A DNA stretch of 64,000 nt, from the NCBI RefSeq assembly GCF_026627925.1, contig NZ_JAPNLE010000009.1, forward strand, positions 4,588,001 through 4,652,000, read 5' to 3'. This document shows positions 9,379 through 17,631 of this stretch, piece by piece (positions within the stretch are counted from its first letter, which is position 1; each line of letters begins with the position of its first letter). Both the position numbers and the translations under genes were made by a program. The notes beneath the pieces are model-generated. The model did no database searches, was not told the DNA's origin, and worked only from the letters and a program-made list of their open reading frames with translations. Origin of the DNA: Cupriavidus sp. D39 (GTDB lineage: Bacteria > Pseudomonadota > Gammaproteobacteria > Burkholderiales > Burkholderiaceae).

Positions 9379-9639
9379 TTACGGGTGTTGGCTCTTGCGT
9401 TCGTGTTCGCTACGGCCCTGCCAGCGGCAGAGGCTGTCAGGGCCGTGCGTGCCGCACCAGGCCGCGGCGGTGAGAGCGGTCTGGATGTTGGTCCAGATGG
9501 TCGTCACGGCAGTCTTGATCAGCGGTCCGGCTGTCACCATGCAGAGCGCCACGAACGCAAGCAGCAGTGCGTATTCGATCCCGGCGGCCCCGTCCTCTTC
9601 ACGTGCAAAACGCTTGATGCCTTCGAACATGGTGTTCAT
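9379..9639 (-). CDS. flp: Flp/Fap type pilin with an extended C-terminus
   Basis: 86 residues. A short charged leader (FAREEDG) is followed by AAGIEYALLLAFVALCMV, the Flp processing signature: cleavage after Gly with Glu and Tyr at mature positions 5 and 6. The hydrophobic helix continues to about residue 45. This is the major subunit of the Tad pilus. The ATG has an AGGAGAAGG Shine-Dalgarno. After the usual Flp end (NIQTALTAA) there is a hydrophilic tail of about 28 residues with two cysteines, longer than typical Flp proteins. It may be genuine or may reflect a late frameshift. Confidence 0.9.
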   Translation of the reverse strand: MNTMFEGIKRFAREEDGAAGIEYALLLAFVALCMVTAGPLIKTAVTTIWTNIQTALTAAAWCGTHGPDSLCRWQGRSEHERKSQHP

Positions 9640-10235
9640 GTCCTTCTCCTTCACGTCATGGTTTAAAGGGAAAAAGCGCCCGCTGAAGTTCGGGCACAAG
9701 ATTCGGCTGGGGACGCCAGCCATGGCCAAGATGGGGGATGTCACGATGACGCGGTGCACGCTAGCGCTACAGCGATGCAGAGATCGCTGTCCCCCGGTGC
9801 GCAACACGACAAGGTGGGCCTCCCAGCTCCACCATTTTCCAGGGGATCATCCGGCTGGCTTGCCACCCGGCTGGCCCTCACCTGGCGCGTTGCCGCTGAT
9901 GCGGCTTATGGCGCCTGGGTAGGTGCCGCGGGCCGATTCTTTTCCTCCCTCAGGAATCGGTCCCGCGCCTGAAAGTGCTACAAGACTGCTTTTGTGATCG
10001 CTGCACCGGCGCGTTGATGATCACCGTGTGCGGCGTGGGCCATGGATTCTCAAAATTGCGCTGGCCCGGCGCTCAACCTCCCCGCGAAGCAACCCCTGTC
10101 ACGGCCGCCGCTTCACCCCCGTCAAGTCTGTTGTCGTGATGTCTGTGCTGGTGGTTCTGAAACCCCTTGGCTCCGGCATCCTTGGCGACCCATTTTTGTG
10201 TTTCGGTCGCTCTGCTCTTTGTAACGAGGATAAGA

Positions 10236-10250
10236 GCGACGAACGTGCCA
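10236..10250 (-). promoter_or_regulatory. Candidate sigma-54 promoter facing the flp operon
   Basis: On the minus strand the sequence reads TGGCAC, five bases, then TCGC. This matches the -24/-12 sigma-54 consensus (TGGCAC-N5-TTGC) with one mismatch in the -12 box and keeps the essential GG and GC. It points towards flp but lies nearly 600 bases from its start, so a long leader would be needed. An inverted repeat 45-75 bases upstream could serve an activator. Confidence 0.35.
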
Positions 10251-10293
10251 GAGGTGCTAAGTCTTTGATTTAATGCGTGATGTTTTTTTGGCA

Positions 10294-10323
10294 CTTGTTA
10301 CACGCGACGTTTCTTGTAACAAG
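10294..10323. promoter_or_regulatory. Inverted repeat, candidate operator
   Basis: CTTGTTACA (10294-10302) and TGTAACAAG (10315-10323) are perfect 9-base arms with a 12-base spacer, the shape of a dimeric regulator site. Partial copies follow at 10331-10341 (CTTGTTGTTAC) and precede near 10219 (TTTGTAAC). It lies in the flp/DUF898 intergenic region. The regulator is unknown. Confidence 0.45.
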
Positions 10324-10676
10324 ATGTTTCCTTGTTGTTACTGCTTGCCAGCTGTTTGCTTGCGCCGCAACATGGCGCGGAACGCAAAGAGTGATGCGTT
10401 CCGTGCCTACCTGTGCCGCCAAGTGCTTAAAAGGGCGCCTAAGAGGCTTTTTGCGGGCCCCTCCCGGATCCGGCGCCAGGGATTTTGCGATGGCGTATCC
10501 GGGTGGTGGAGCAGTCGCCGCACGACCGTGCGAATGGTTGCAGTGGTGATACTCCCCAGCACGAACGGGTTATCCGCCCTAGTGCACGCGGACATTGCGA
10601 CAGGTGCCGCGACAGGGCGGGGAGTGCGCCAGAAGCGTACTCCGGCGACAAAAGATGTAGCCGGACAGGAGGACGA

Positions 10677-10781
10677 ATGTTGGCTGGCTCACATTGGCCC
10701 GGGCGCTTCCTCGTCTTGTTGGATGACCTGGGAACTTCCTACGATGCTCGCGGGATACGGTCGATTTGGTTGCATTCCTGA
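10677..10781 (+). CDS. Possible small ORF with strong ribosome-binding site
   Basis: 34 codons starting ATG after CAGGAGGACGA, a near-perfect Shine-Dalgarno. The peptide (MLAGSHWPGRFLVLLDDLGT and onward) has no recognised domain. It ends 108 bases before the DUF898 start and could be a leader peptide or a chance ORF. I see no further support. Confidence 0.22.
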   Translation: MLAGSHWPGRFLVLLDDLGTSYDARGIRSIWLHS

Positions 10782-10889
10782 TACATTGCTGGCCGCTATG
10801 CCGGGATAAGAGATATCGTCACGCGGCGTGCGGGCACCGCGGTTAGCCGACGCATCGCTAATTTGCACAATTCACGGGGAGAAAACAGG

Positions 10890-11987
10890 ATGCAGCTAGA
10901 CAACAATGCGTTCCACGCGACGGCATACGAGCAGCCGGCCGCGACGGTGCGTCCTCTGCGGTTCGAGTTCATCGGCTCGGGCTCCGAGTTTTTCCGCATC
11001 TGGATCGTCAATACCTTGCTGACCATTGTCACGCTGGGCATCTACTCGGCCTGGGCCAAGGTCCGCACGATGCAGTACTTCTACCGCAACACGCGGCTGG
11101 ACGGCGCGAGCTTCGATTACCACGGCCGTGCCTCCGCCATCCTCAAGGGCCGCGCCATCGTGTTTGGCCTGGCGATGGTGTTCCAGCTTGCCAGCCATAT
11201 CTCCTTGTTCCTGACATTGGCGCTGGGCCTGGCGCTGGCGGTGGTGTTTCCGTTGCTGCTGGTGCGTTCCCTGCGCTTTCGCATGGCGAACTCCAGCTAC
11301 CGCGGCCTGCGCTTTGCCTTCACCGGGGGCGATGCCCAGGCCTACAAGGTGTTCCTGCTCTGGCCCGTGCTCACGGTGCTCTCCCTGTATGCGCTGGCGC
11401 CGCTCGCGCATCAGCGCTTCAAGCAATACCAGCATGACAACACCCGCTTCGGCACGGCGCCCTTCGGCATCAGCGCGAGTGCGGGCGGCTTCTATGGTGT
11501 TTACCTGCGCGCGTTCGGCATGATGGTGGCTGTCGTGGTGGGAACGAGCATTGCCGGCGGCATGCTGGGCAAGGGCATCGGTGCCGGGATTGGCGCCGGC
11601 ATGGGGGCGGGCATCGGCGCGCCGGCGGTGGCGGGGATCATGGCCGTCATCGGCTTCTTCGTGGCGATGCTAGCCGTCGGCCCCTTCTTCATGGCACGGC
11701 TGCAGAATCTGGTGTGGAACCACACCACGCTGGCGCCGCACGCGTTTCGCAGCGAGGTTGGCGCGGGCCGCCTGTTCTTTATCTTTGTCACCAACATGAT
11801 CGCCAACGCGCTGACGCTGGGCCTGTTCCTGCCGTTCGCGCGGGTGCGTTCGATGCGCTACCGTATCGAGAGCATGACCATGCTTGCGGCGGCGCCGCTG
11901 GACGCCTTCGTGGCTGGCGAGACGCAGCAGGTGGGCGCGCTGGGCGACGCCGCTGTGGACTGGTACGACATCGATATTGCACTGTGA
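10890..11987 (+). CDS. DUF898 (YjgN family) membrane protein
   Basis: 365 residues from the ATG at 10890, which has GGGGAG upstream; a TTG nine codons earlier has none. The repeated family motif is seen twice: LRFEFIGSGSEFFRIWIVN with LGIYSAWAKVRTMQYFYRNT in the first half, and FVTNMIANALTLGLFLPFAR with VRSMRYR in the second half. There are about six membrane helices and a Gly/Ala-rich helix near residues 220-250. DUF898 proteins are inner-membrane proteins of unknown function. The TGA stop is followed in the same frame by 43 sense codons leading into the M48 peptidase gene, so the pair is probably co-transcribed. Confidence 0.88.
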   Translation: MQLDNNAFHATAYEQPAATVRPLRFEFIGSGSEFFRIWIVNTLLTIVTLGIYSAWAKVRTMQYFYRNTRLDGASFDYHGRASAILKGRAIVFGLAMVFQLASHISLFLTLALGLALAVVFPLLLVRSLRFRMANSSYRGLRFAFTGGDAQAYKVFLLWPVLTVLSLYALAPLAHQRFKQYQHDNTRFGTAPFGISASAGGFYGVYLRAFGMMVAVVVGTSIAGGMLGKGIGAGIGAGMGAGIGAPAVAGIMAVIGFFVAMLAVGPFFMARLQNLVWNHTTLAPHAFRSEVGAGRLFFIFVTNMIANALTLGLFLPFARVRSMRYRIESMTMLAAAPLDAFVAGETQQVGALGDAAVDWYDIDIAL

Positions 11988-12036
11988 CCACGCCCATCGC
12001 TCCGCCCACTTCATTTTCTCCGCTACGAAGGTCCTG

Positions 12037-13205
12037 ATGAAGGTTCCCCCGATGCCACGGCCGCCGCCCCGGTAGCCGCCACTTACTTCGATGGCCGCTC
12101 GTCGCGAGCGCATCGGGTGAGGCTGTCTATCGAAGGGCGCGACGCGGTGCTGCGCGAAGCCGATGGCACGGTGCTGCGCCGCGCGCCGCTGGCCGCGCTG
12201 CGCGTCTCCGAGCGGGTCAAGCGTGCGCCGCGCCTGGTGACGTTTGCCGACGGCGCCTTCTGCGAGGTCACCGACCACGCCGGCTTTGCCGCGCTGCTGG
12301 GTGCCAGCGGCCACCGCGAAAGCTGGGTGGTGCGTGCGCAAAACAGCTGGCGGCTGGCGCTGCTGTCCGTGCTGGGCCTGGCCGCGGCGCTGTTGCTGGG
12401 ATATTTCTACGTATTGCCCTGGGGCGCCGGCGTGGTGGCGCGCAGCGTGCCGCCGGCGCTGGAAGCCCGGCTCGGCGAGGCCACGCTCGCCAGCATCGAT
12501 CATGGCCTGCTCCTGCCTTCGGCCCTGCCGCAGGCGCAGCAGCAACGGATTCGCGCCGACTTCGCCGCGCTCGTGCGTCCGGCCGATCCGGGCCACGCGT
12601 ACAAGATCCTGTTCCGCCACGGCGGCCGGCTCGGGGCCAATGCGCTGGCGCTGCCGGGTGGCACCATCGTGGTGACCGATGAGCTCGTCAAGCTGACCGG
12701 CGTGGGTCCGGGCCTCATGGGCGTGCTCGCCCACGAGGCCGGGCACGTGGCCGAGCGCCATGGCCTGCGGCAGATCCTCCAGGCCTCGGCGGTGGGCGCG
12801 CTGGCGGCTTATTTCTTTGGCGACTATTCCACGGTGCTGGCGGGCGTGCCTGCCGCGATCCTGACGCTGCGCTACTCGCGCGACCATGAGCGCGCGGCGG
12901 ATGCGTATGCGGTGGAGGTCATGCAGCGCAACCACTTGCCGGTGTCGGCGTTTGCCGATGTCTTGCAGGCGCTGGAAGACGCCCACACCCGGCAGGCGGA
13001 AGTCCAGGCAGCCAAGGCCGATGGCGGGAGCGAGGCCAGCGCGCCAGTCGCCTCCGGCGAGCGCGAAACCAAGCGGGAGCGCCGCAGCCGGCGGGCCGCG
13101 GAGGATGGCGGCAACAACGGGGATAACGACGAGGGCGACAGCTTCTTCTCTACCCATCCGCTCACGCGCGAGCGCATCGAGGCGCTGCGGGCGGCTGGCC
13201 GCTGA
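12037..13205 (+). CDS. M48 family membrane metallopeptidase, apparent frameshift near the N-terminus
   Basis: The catalytic HEAGH motif (HExxH, near residue 207 counting from the GTG at 12117) and a downstream Glu in RDHERAADAYAVEV identify an M48 peptidase. A membrane helix precedes it (RLALLSVLGLAAALLLGYF). The C-terminus has a charged low-complexity stretch. The open frame has only a GTG at 12117, but conserved-looking sequence (ATYFDGRSSRAHRV) lies upstream of that GTG in frame without a start. An ATG at 12037 with AAGG before it would join this frame if the C run at 12046-12050 had six bases instead of five, giving 389 residues. I annotate that longer form. M48 proteins beside DUF898 genes probably act at the same membrane, which is inference. 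Confidence 0.82.
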
Positions 13206-13208
13206 GCC

Positions 13209-14267
13209 TCAGCTGCCTGGCTGCGGCGCATCGAGTGGCGCGTCAAGGGGCGCGTCAAGTGGCGCGTTCGGGGCTACGGCCGCCACCTGGCCTTGCAGCC
13301 AGCCATGGAACCGCAGGATGGCCTTCTCGCGCGGGTTGCCTTCTCGCCAGGTGACCCAGTAGTGCAGGCTGGACGGGATGCGCGTGGTGCCGATCTGCAC
13401 CAGTTCGCCGCTGGCAAGGTAGTCGCTGGCGAGTTGCAGGCGCGCGGTGGCCACGCCCAGCCCCGCCACCGCCGATTGCAGCATCATGCCCGCGTCCTGG
13501 AAGATCGGCCCGCGCTCGGGCTCCGTGCCGGGCAGGCCGGCGCTTTCCAGCCAGTCGCGCCACGGCCGCAGCGCGAAGCGCAGCATCGGCAGGCGGGGCA
13601 GGTCGGCCAGCTTGAAGCCGGGGTAGCGTGCCAGCAGCGCCGGGCTGGCGACCGCAATCACATGGTCCTCGATCAGGTTGTGGCAGGCAAAGCCGGGCAG
13701 GTCCACGCGCTGGTGCCAGATGCCCACATCCACCGAGTACGGATCGGGCGGTGTGATCTCGGCGTGCAGCCGCAGGTGCAGGTCCAGTCCCGGCAGGGCC
13801 GCGTGCAGGCTTGGCAGGCGGCGAATGAGCCACGCGTTGGCCAGGTCGGCCATGACGCTCACCTCCAGCCGCACCACCTGCGGGGCGCCACCGTTGCTGG
13901 CCTCGCGCAGGCCGTCTTCCAGTTCAGCCAGCCCGTCGCGAATCCGCTCGGCCAGCCGCGCGCCCACATTGGTGGGGATCATCAGGTGGCCGGTGCGCTG
14001 GAACAGCTTGGTGCCCAGCTTGTCTTCCAGCGCGCGCAGATGGTGGCTGATGGCGCTGTGGGTCAGCGCCAGTTCTTCCGCGGCGCGGGAGAAGCTGCGG
14101 TGGCGGGCAGCGGCCTCGAGCGCCCGCAGCGCCTGCAGCGCTGGCAGGTGCGGCGCGCGCTGCGCGCGCAGGGGCTCGGGCGGCGGGGCGGGTTCAGCCG
14201 GCCCGGCGGGCAAGCTGGACTGGCCGGGCAGGCCGGGCTTGGTGGTTTTAGGACGTCGGGAGATCAT
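13209..14267 (-). CDS. LysR family transcriptional regulator, GcvA-like
   Basis: 352 residues from the ATG at 14267. After a Pro-rich head, the helix-turn-helix is at about residues 45-105 (ALRALEAAARHRSFSRAAEE, LTHSAISHHLRALEDKLG). The LysR substrate domain follows, with DVGIWHQRVDLPG and the WRDW segment typical of the GcvA subgroup. The C-terminus contains three repeats of PLDA, encoded by 12-base DNA repeats. It is divergent from an MFS transporter gene with a 77-base gap, the usual arrangement in which a LysR protein controls its neighbour and itself. The ligand is unknown. It converges tail to tail with the M48 gene (3-base gap). Confidence 0.9.
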   Translation of the reverse strand: MISRRPKTTKPGLPGQSSLPAGPAEPAPPPEPLRAQRAPHLPALQALRALEAAARHRSFSRAAEELALTHSAISHHLRALEDKLGTKLFQRTGHLMIPTNVGARLAERIRDGLAELEDGLREASNGGAPQVVRLEVSVMADLANAWLIRRLPSLHAALPGLDLHLRLHAEITPPDPYSVDVGIWHQRVDLPGFACHNLIEDHVIAVASPALLARYPGFKLADLPRLPMLRFALRPWRDWLESAGLPGTEPERGPIFQDAGMMLQSAVAGLGVATARLQLASDYLASGELVQIGTTRIPSSLHYWVTWREGNPREKAILRFHGWLQGQVAAVAPNAPLDAPLDAPLDAPQPGS

Positions 14268-14344
14268 TGCCGTCAAATTCTACTCACAATTGCGGCGGGT
14301 ATCTTTCGTTGGTGTTGCGCGCGGCGACTGACGACAATGCAGAC

Positions 14345-15844
14345 ATGACTTCTACCAATGTATCCACCCCTGCCACTGCCGCGCCTTCTCCTGCCTCACT
14401 GGCTGGCGATCCCGCGCTGGCCGCTGCGCGCTGGCGCGTGCTTTGCATCTTTTCGCTAGGTTTCCTGGTCTCCTATATCTTCCGGGGCGTCAACCTGGGC
14501 TTCGCGCCGCATCTGATCCGCGAGATGGGGCTGGGCGCTGCCGACCTGGGGCTGCTGACCAGCTTCTACTTCCTGGGGTTTGCCTGCGCCCAGTTGCCGG
14601 CCGGGCTGATGCTCGACCGCTTTGGCCCGCGCCGCACCGAGGCCGCGTTGCTGCTGGTGGCGGTGGCCGGCGCGCTGGTGTTCGCCTCGGCGACCAGCAT
14701 GGCCGCGCTGGCGGCCGGGCGCCTGATGATCGGCGTGGGCGTGTCGGTTTGCCTGGGGGCTGCCATCCAGGCCTTGTCGATCTGGTTCCCGCTGTCGCGC
14801 ATGCCCTTGCTCAACGGGGTGGTGATGGCGATCGGCGGGCTGGGCGCCGTCGTGGTGGGCGCGCCGCTGGGCTGGCTGCTGTCGTGGACCGACTGGCGCA
14901 CCGTAAGCTACGGGCTGGCCGGGTTGACGCTGGCCATGGCGGCGCTGCTGTGGCTCGGTGCGCCCGAGACCAGCCGCGCTGGCAAGCAGCGCCTTGCCGA
15001 GCAGTTACGCGGCACCTGGCAGGTCTTGCGCAATGAGCGCTTCCTGCGCGTGGTGCCGCTGGCCCTGTTGAATCAAGGCGTGTTCCTGGCGGTGCAGACG
15101 CTGTGGGTCGGTGCCTTCCTGCGCGACGTGGCCGGATACTCGCCGGAGCAGGGCGCTCGCCTGGTGTCGGTGATCGGCTTTGCCATGATGGGCGGTTGCG
15201 TTTGCGCCGGCTGGGCCGCGCGCCACCTGGAGCGTGCCGGCGTGAGCCTTTACACCTTCGCGGGCGTTGGCATGAGCGGGTTCATCGTGATCCAGTGCGT
15301 GATCATGGCGGGTGTGCCGCTGCCGCCGGCCTTGCTGTGGGCGGCCTATGGGGTGTTCGGCTCCAGCGGCATCCTGGCCTATGCCGTGCTGGCGCGCAGC
15401 TTCCCCGACGCGTTGATCGGGCGCGCCACCACGGCGCTGACCTTGACGGTGTTCCTGTCCACCTTTGCCTGCCAGGTCGGCATCGGGCTGCTGCTGGACC
15501 TCTGGGCCGCCGATGCAGGCCGCTACCCGAAGGCGGCGCACCTGACAGTGTGGGGCGGGCTGGTGGCGCTGCAGGTGCTGGCCGCGCTGTGGTACATGCT
15601 GGGGCGCGTCGCGGCAGCAGCGCTACAGCATGACCGGCCGGTCGTCGAGCTCGTTCGGATTGGGCCGGTCGCCAGCGGGGAAGTGGGCGGCGAGCTGATG
15701 GTGGATTTTTCCACCGCCGCCAGCACGGGCTTGACCGATAGCTCCCGCGCCAGCCCGCTCGCCAGTTCGTTGCAGATGGCGCGCCAGGTCTGCGGGCCGA
15801 CGCGTGCATCGATGCCGCGGTCGGCCAGCAGCTCCACCGCGTGA
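14345..15844 (+). CDS. Major facilitator superfamily transporter
   Basis: 499 residues as read. Twelve hydrophobic segments span about residues 30-425, with the loop 2-3 motif GLMLDRFGPRRTEAALL (MFS motif A) near residue 90. It is divergent from the LysR gene and probably regulated by it; the substrate is not evident. After the last helix (GLVALQVLAALWYMLGRVAA) the frame runs antisense through the neighbouring TPM gene. If the T run at 15706-15710 has one more base, as the TPM gene also requires, this frame would end at 15741 with 465 residues, which I consider more likely. Confidence 0.85.
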   Translation: MTSTNVSTPATAAPSPASLAGDPALAAARWRVLCIFSLGFLVSYIFRGVNLGFAPHLIREMGLGAADLGLLTSFYFLGFACAQLPAGLMLDRFGPRRTEAALLLVAVAGALVFASATSMAALAAGRLMIGVGVSVCLGAAIQALSIWFPLSRMPLLNGVVMAIGGLGAVVVGAPLGWLLSWTDWRTVSYGLAGLTLAMAALLWLGAPETSRAGKQRLAEQLRGTWQVLRNERFLRVVPLALLNQGVFLAVQTLWVGAFLRDVAGYSPEQGARLVSVIGFAMMGGCVCAGWAARHLERAGVSLYTFAGVGMSGFIVIQCVIMAGVPLPPALLWAAYGVFGSSGILAYAVLARSFPDALIGRATTALTLTVFLSTFACQVGIGLLLDLWAADAGRYPKAAHLTVWGGLVALQVLAALWYMLGRVAAAALQHDRPVVELVRIGPVASGEVGGELMVDFSTAASTGLTDSSRASPLASSLQMARQVCGPTRASMPRSASSSTA

Positions 15845-16125
15845 TCGGCCAGGTTGATGTAGAGCAGCACCCCGGTGTGGCCTTCGGTGTTCCATACCTC
15901 CAGCGCGCCGAACAAGGCGCGGGCACGCTCGCGCGGGGTGGTGCCAGAGAAGGCCAGCGCCACGGGCAGGCTGGATTCGATCACTACCCGGATTTCGCCG
16001 TGATGCCGCTGCTCGCCGGCGCGCACCGCCTGCTGCAGTTGCTGCTGGGCGTCGGCGGGGAAGTGCTTGCTGGCGGCGCCGGGGCGCGTGCCAAGATGGC
16101 GCAGGGCGCGTTTGAAGTGTGGCAT
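15623..16125 (-). CDS. TPM domain protein, apparent frameshift
   Basis: TPM_phosphatase family. QLQQAVRAGEQRHHGEIRVV and ALFGALEVWNTEGHTGVLLY belong to the domain, then GIDARVGPQTWRAICNELAS. As read, the frame leaves the expected C-terminus after VLAAVEK. The continuation (IHHQLAAHFPAGDRPNPNEL, ending VML and a stop at 15623) is in another frame. The junction is an A5 run on the coding strand (plus T run 15706-15710); one more A restores a protein of 167 residues. It is third in the lemA-TPM-TPM operon, 6 bases after the upstream TPM gene. No signal peptide. TPM proteins are linked to membrane protein quality or photosystem repair in other organisms; the role here is unknown. Confidence 0.82.
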
Positions 16126-16131
16126 GTGTCG

Positions 16132-17001
16132 TTACCAGTTGCCGGAGGCGCCGCCTCCGTCGAAGCCGCCACCGCCACCGCCACCACCACCGAATCCGCC
16201 ACCGCCACCGCCTCCTCCGAAGCCGCCGCCGCCGCCGCCGCGTCCCCAGCCGCCACCCCCGAGACCGCCAAGGGTGCCGCCGAGTCCGCCGGCGGCCGCG
16301 TCCCAGCCACGCCCGCGCGTCACGATCGGCGAGCCGCCCGAGCGGCGGGCCGCGGAGATGAAGAAGAACAGGATGATGGCGAGCGGGAACAGCACCGGCA
16401 GCCAGTCGGTCCACGAGCCGCTCGGGGCGGCTTTGCGGCCGGCCTGCGGGCCGGGCAGGGCTTCCTTGTCGATGGTGGCCTGGATCGCCGAGACGCCGGC
16501 CGCGATGCCGCCGTAGAAATCGTTCTGGCGGAAGTGCGGCGCCATCACGTCTTGCAGGATGCGCTTGGACATGGCATCGGTCAGCGAGCCTTGCACGCCG
16601 CGCCCCACTTCCAGGCGCATCTTGCGCAGGCCGGGCGGGTTGTCCTTGGCGATCAGCAAGATCACGCCATCGTCGATGCCCTTGCGCCCGGCGCGCCAGG
16701 CGTCGGCCACGCGGATGCTGTAGGCGTCGATGGGCTCGGGATCGGTAGTGGGCACCATCAGCACGAAGATCTGGCTGCCGCGCTGCTGCTCATACTCGGC
16801 CAGCACGTTTTCCAGCGCGCTGCGCTGGCTGGCGCTGAGCGTGCCGGTGAGGTCGGTCACCCGCTGCGTGAGCGGCGGCACCGCGACAAAGCCGTCGCCG
16901 GCGGCCATGGCCGGGGACGCCAGCAGCGCGCCCAGCCACAGCAGCAGCGCCAGCATGGCGGCTGTCCAGCCACTGCGCTCAGAGAGATTCCGCATAAGCA
17001 T
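16132..17001 (-). CDS. TPM domain membrane protein with glycine-rich tail
   Basis: 289 residues. Signal peptide (LLLWLGALLASPAMAAGDG), then the TPM domain (about 45-175) with VTDLTGTLSASQRSALENVL and RKMRLEVGRGVQGSLTDAMS. A membrane helix follows near residue 210 (WLPVLFPLAIILFFFISAAR) and a tail of about 50 residues is almost entirely Gly with a few Phe, Trp and Asp. This is the usual partner of LemA in proteobacteria (YgcG-like). The tail DNA is a low-complexity CCG/CCA repeat on the plus strand, prone to length errors. It lies 9 bases downstream of lemA. Confidence 0.9.
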   Translation of the reverse strand: MLMRNLSERSGWTAAMLALLLWLGALLASPAMAAGDGFVAVPPLTQRVTDLTGTLSASQRSALENVLAEYEQQRGSQIFVLMVPTTDPEPIDAYSIRVADAWRAGRKGIDDGVILLIAKDNPPGLRKMRLEVGRGVQGSLTDAMSKRILQDVMAPHFRQNDFYGGIAAGVSAIQATIDKEALPGPQAGRKAAPSGSWTDWLPVLFPLAIILFFFISAARRSGGSPIVTRGRGWDAAAGGLGGTLGGLGGGGWGRGGGGGGFGGGGGGGGFGGGGGGGGGFDGGGASGNW

Positions 17002-17010
17002 GGTCCGGGA

Positions 17011-17631
17011 TCAGAACTTCACCGTGGGCGGCGCCGAGATGGCCTTCTCGTTTTCCACCGTGAACGATGGCTTGACCGGGTACTTGAAGATCATGGCGGT
17101 CAGGTTGGTGGGGAAGCTGCGCGCCAGGATGTTGTAGTCGCGCACCGCGGTGATATAGCGCTGGCGTGCCACCGTGATGCGGTTCTCGGTGCCTTCGAGC
17201 TGCGATTGCAGGTCGCGGAACGATGCATCGGCCTTGAGTTGCGGATAGTTCTCCGACACCGCCAGCAGGCGCGACAGCGCGCCGCTCAGCTCGCCCTGGG
17301 CTTGCTGGAAGCGCTTGAAGGCTTCGGGGTCGTTGAGGGTCTCGGGCGAGACCTGGATGCTGGTGGCCGCGGCGCGGGCCTTGGTGACGGCCTCCAGCGT
17401 CTCGCGCTCATGCGTGGCGTAGCCCTTGACGGTATTGACCAGGTTGGGGATCAGGTCGGCGCGGCGCTGGTACTGGTTGATCACCTCGCCCCAGGCCGCC
17501 TTGACGGCCTCGTCCTTGGCCTGGAAGTCGTTGTACCCGCAGGCGGACAGCAGGCTGGCGCACAGGGCCAGCAAGAGCCAGCGCAGGACAGAGCGCCCGG
17601 AGGACAGGGACAGGGAAGGGGATGCGCGCAT
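17011..17631 (-). CDS. lemA: LemA family lipoprotein
   Basis: 206 residues from the ATG at 17631. Signal peptide with lipobox (LLSAC, Cys31), so probably lipid-anchored. The LemA helical domain follows: WGEVINQYQRRADLIPNLVN, GYATHERETLEAVTKARAAA, and YITAVRDYNILARSFPTNLT near the end. An ORF open further upstream has no family similarity there. It is first in the lemA-TPM-TPM operon. The biological role of LemA is poorly defined. Confidence 0.92.
   Translation of the reverse strand: MRASPSLSLSSGRSVLRWLLLALCASLLSACGYNDFQAKDEAVKAAWGEVINQYQRRADLIPNLVNTVKGYATHERETLEAVTKARAAATSIQVSPETLNDPEAFKRFQQAQGELSGALSRLLAVSENYPQLKADASFRDLQSQLEGTENRITVARQRYITAVRDYNILARSFPTNLTAMIFKYPVKPSFTVENEKAISAPPTVKF

Larger units (their letters stand above)
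9640..10889. other. Long non-coding region between flp and the DUF898 gene
   Basis: 1250 bases between divergent genes, with more A/T-rich patches than its surroundings. The frames open here have codon use and composition unlike the neighbouring genes, so I do not call a full-length gene. It holds a sigma-54-like promoter on the minus strand (10236-10250), an inverted repeat CTTGTTACA/TGTAACAAG (10294-10323) with related half-sites nearby, and a 34-codon ORF with a strong ribosome-binding site (10677-10781). Its length suggests that pilus expression is under multi-site control. Confidence 0.7.

Noticed and set aside
10289..10299. TGGCAC on the plus strand as a sigma-54 -24 box towards DUF898
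   Set aside because: The -12 position reads ACAC and lacks the required GC, so it is not a sigma-54 site.
10273..10809. 178-codon open frame in the flp/DUF898 interval
   Set aside because: Mixed composition, no domain, no convincing ribosome-binding site, and competing frames on both strands. It does not look coding.
16140..16260. CCG/CCA repeat read as a possible repeat array
   Set aside because: It encodes the glycine-rich tail of the TPM protein. There are no spacers, so it is not CRISPR.
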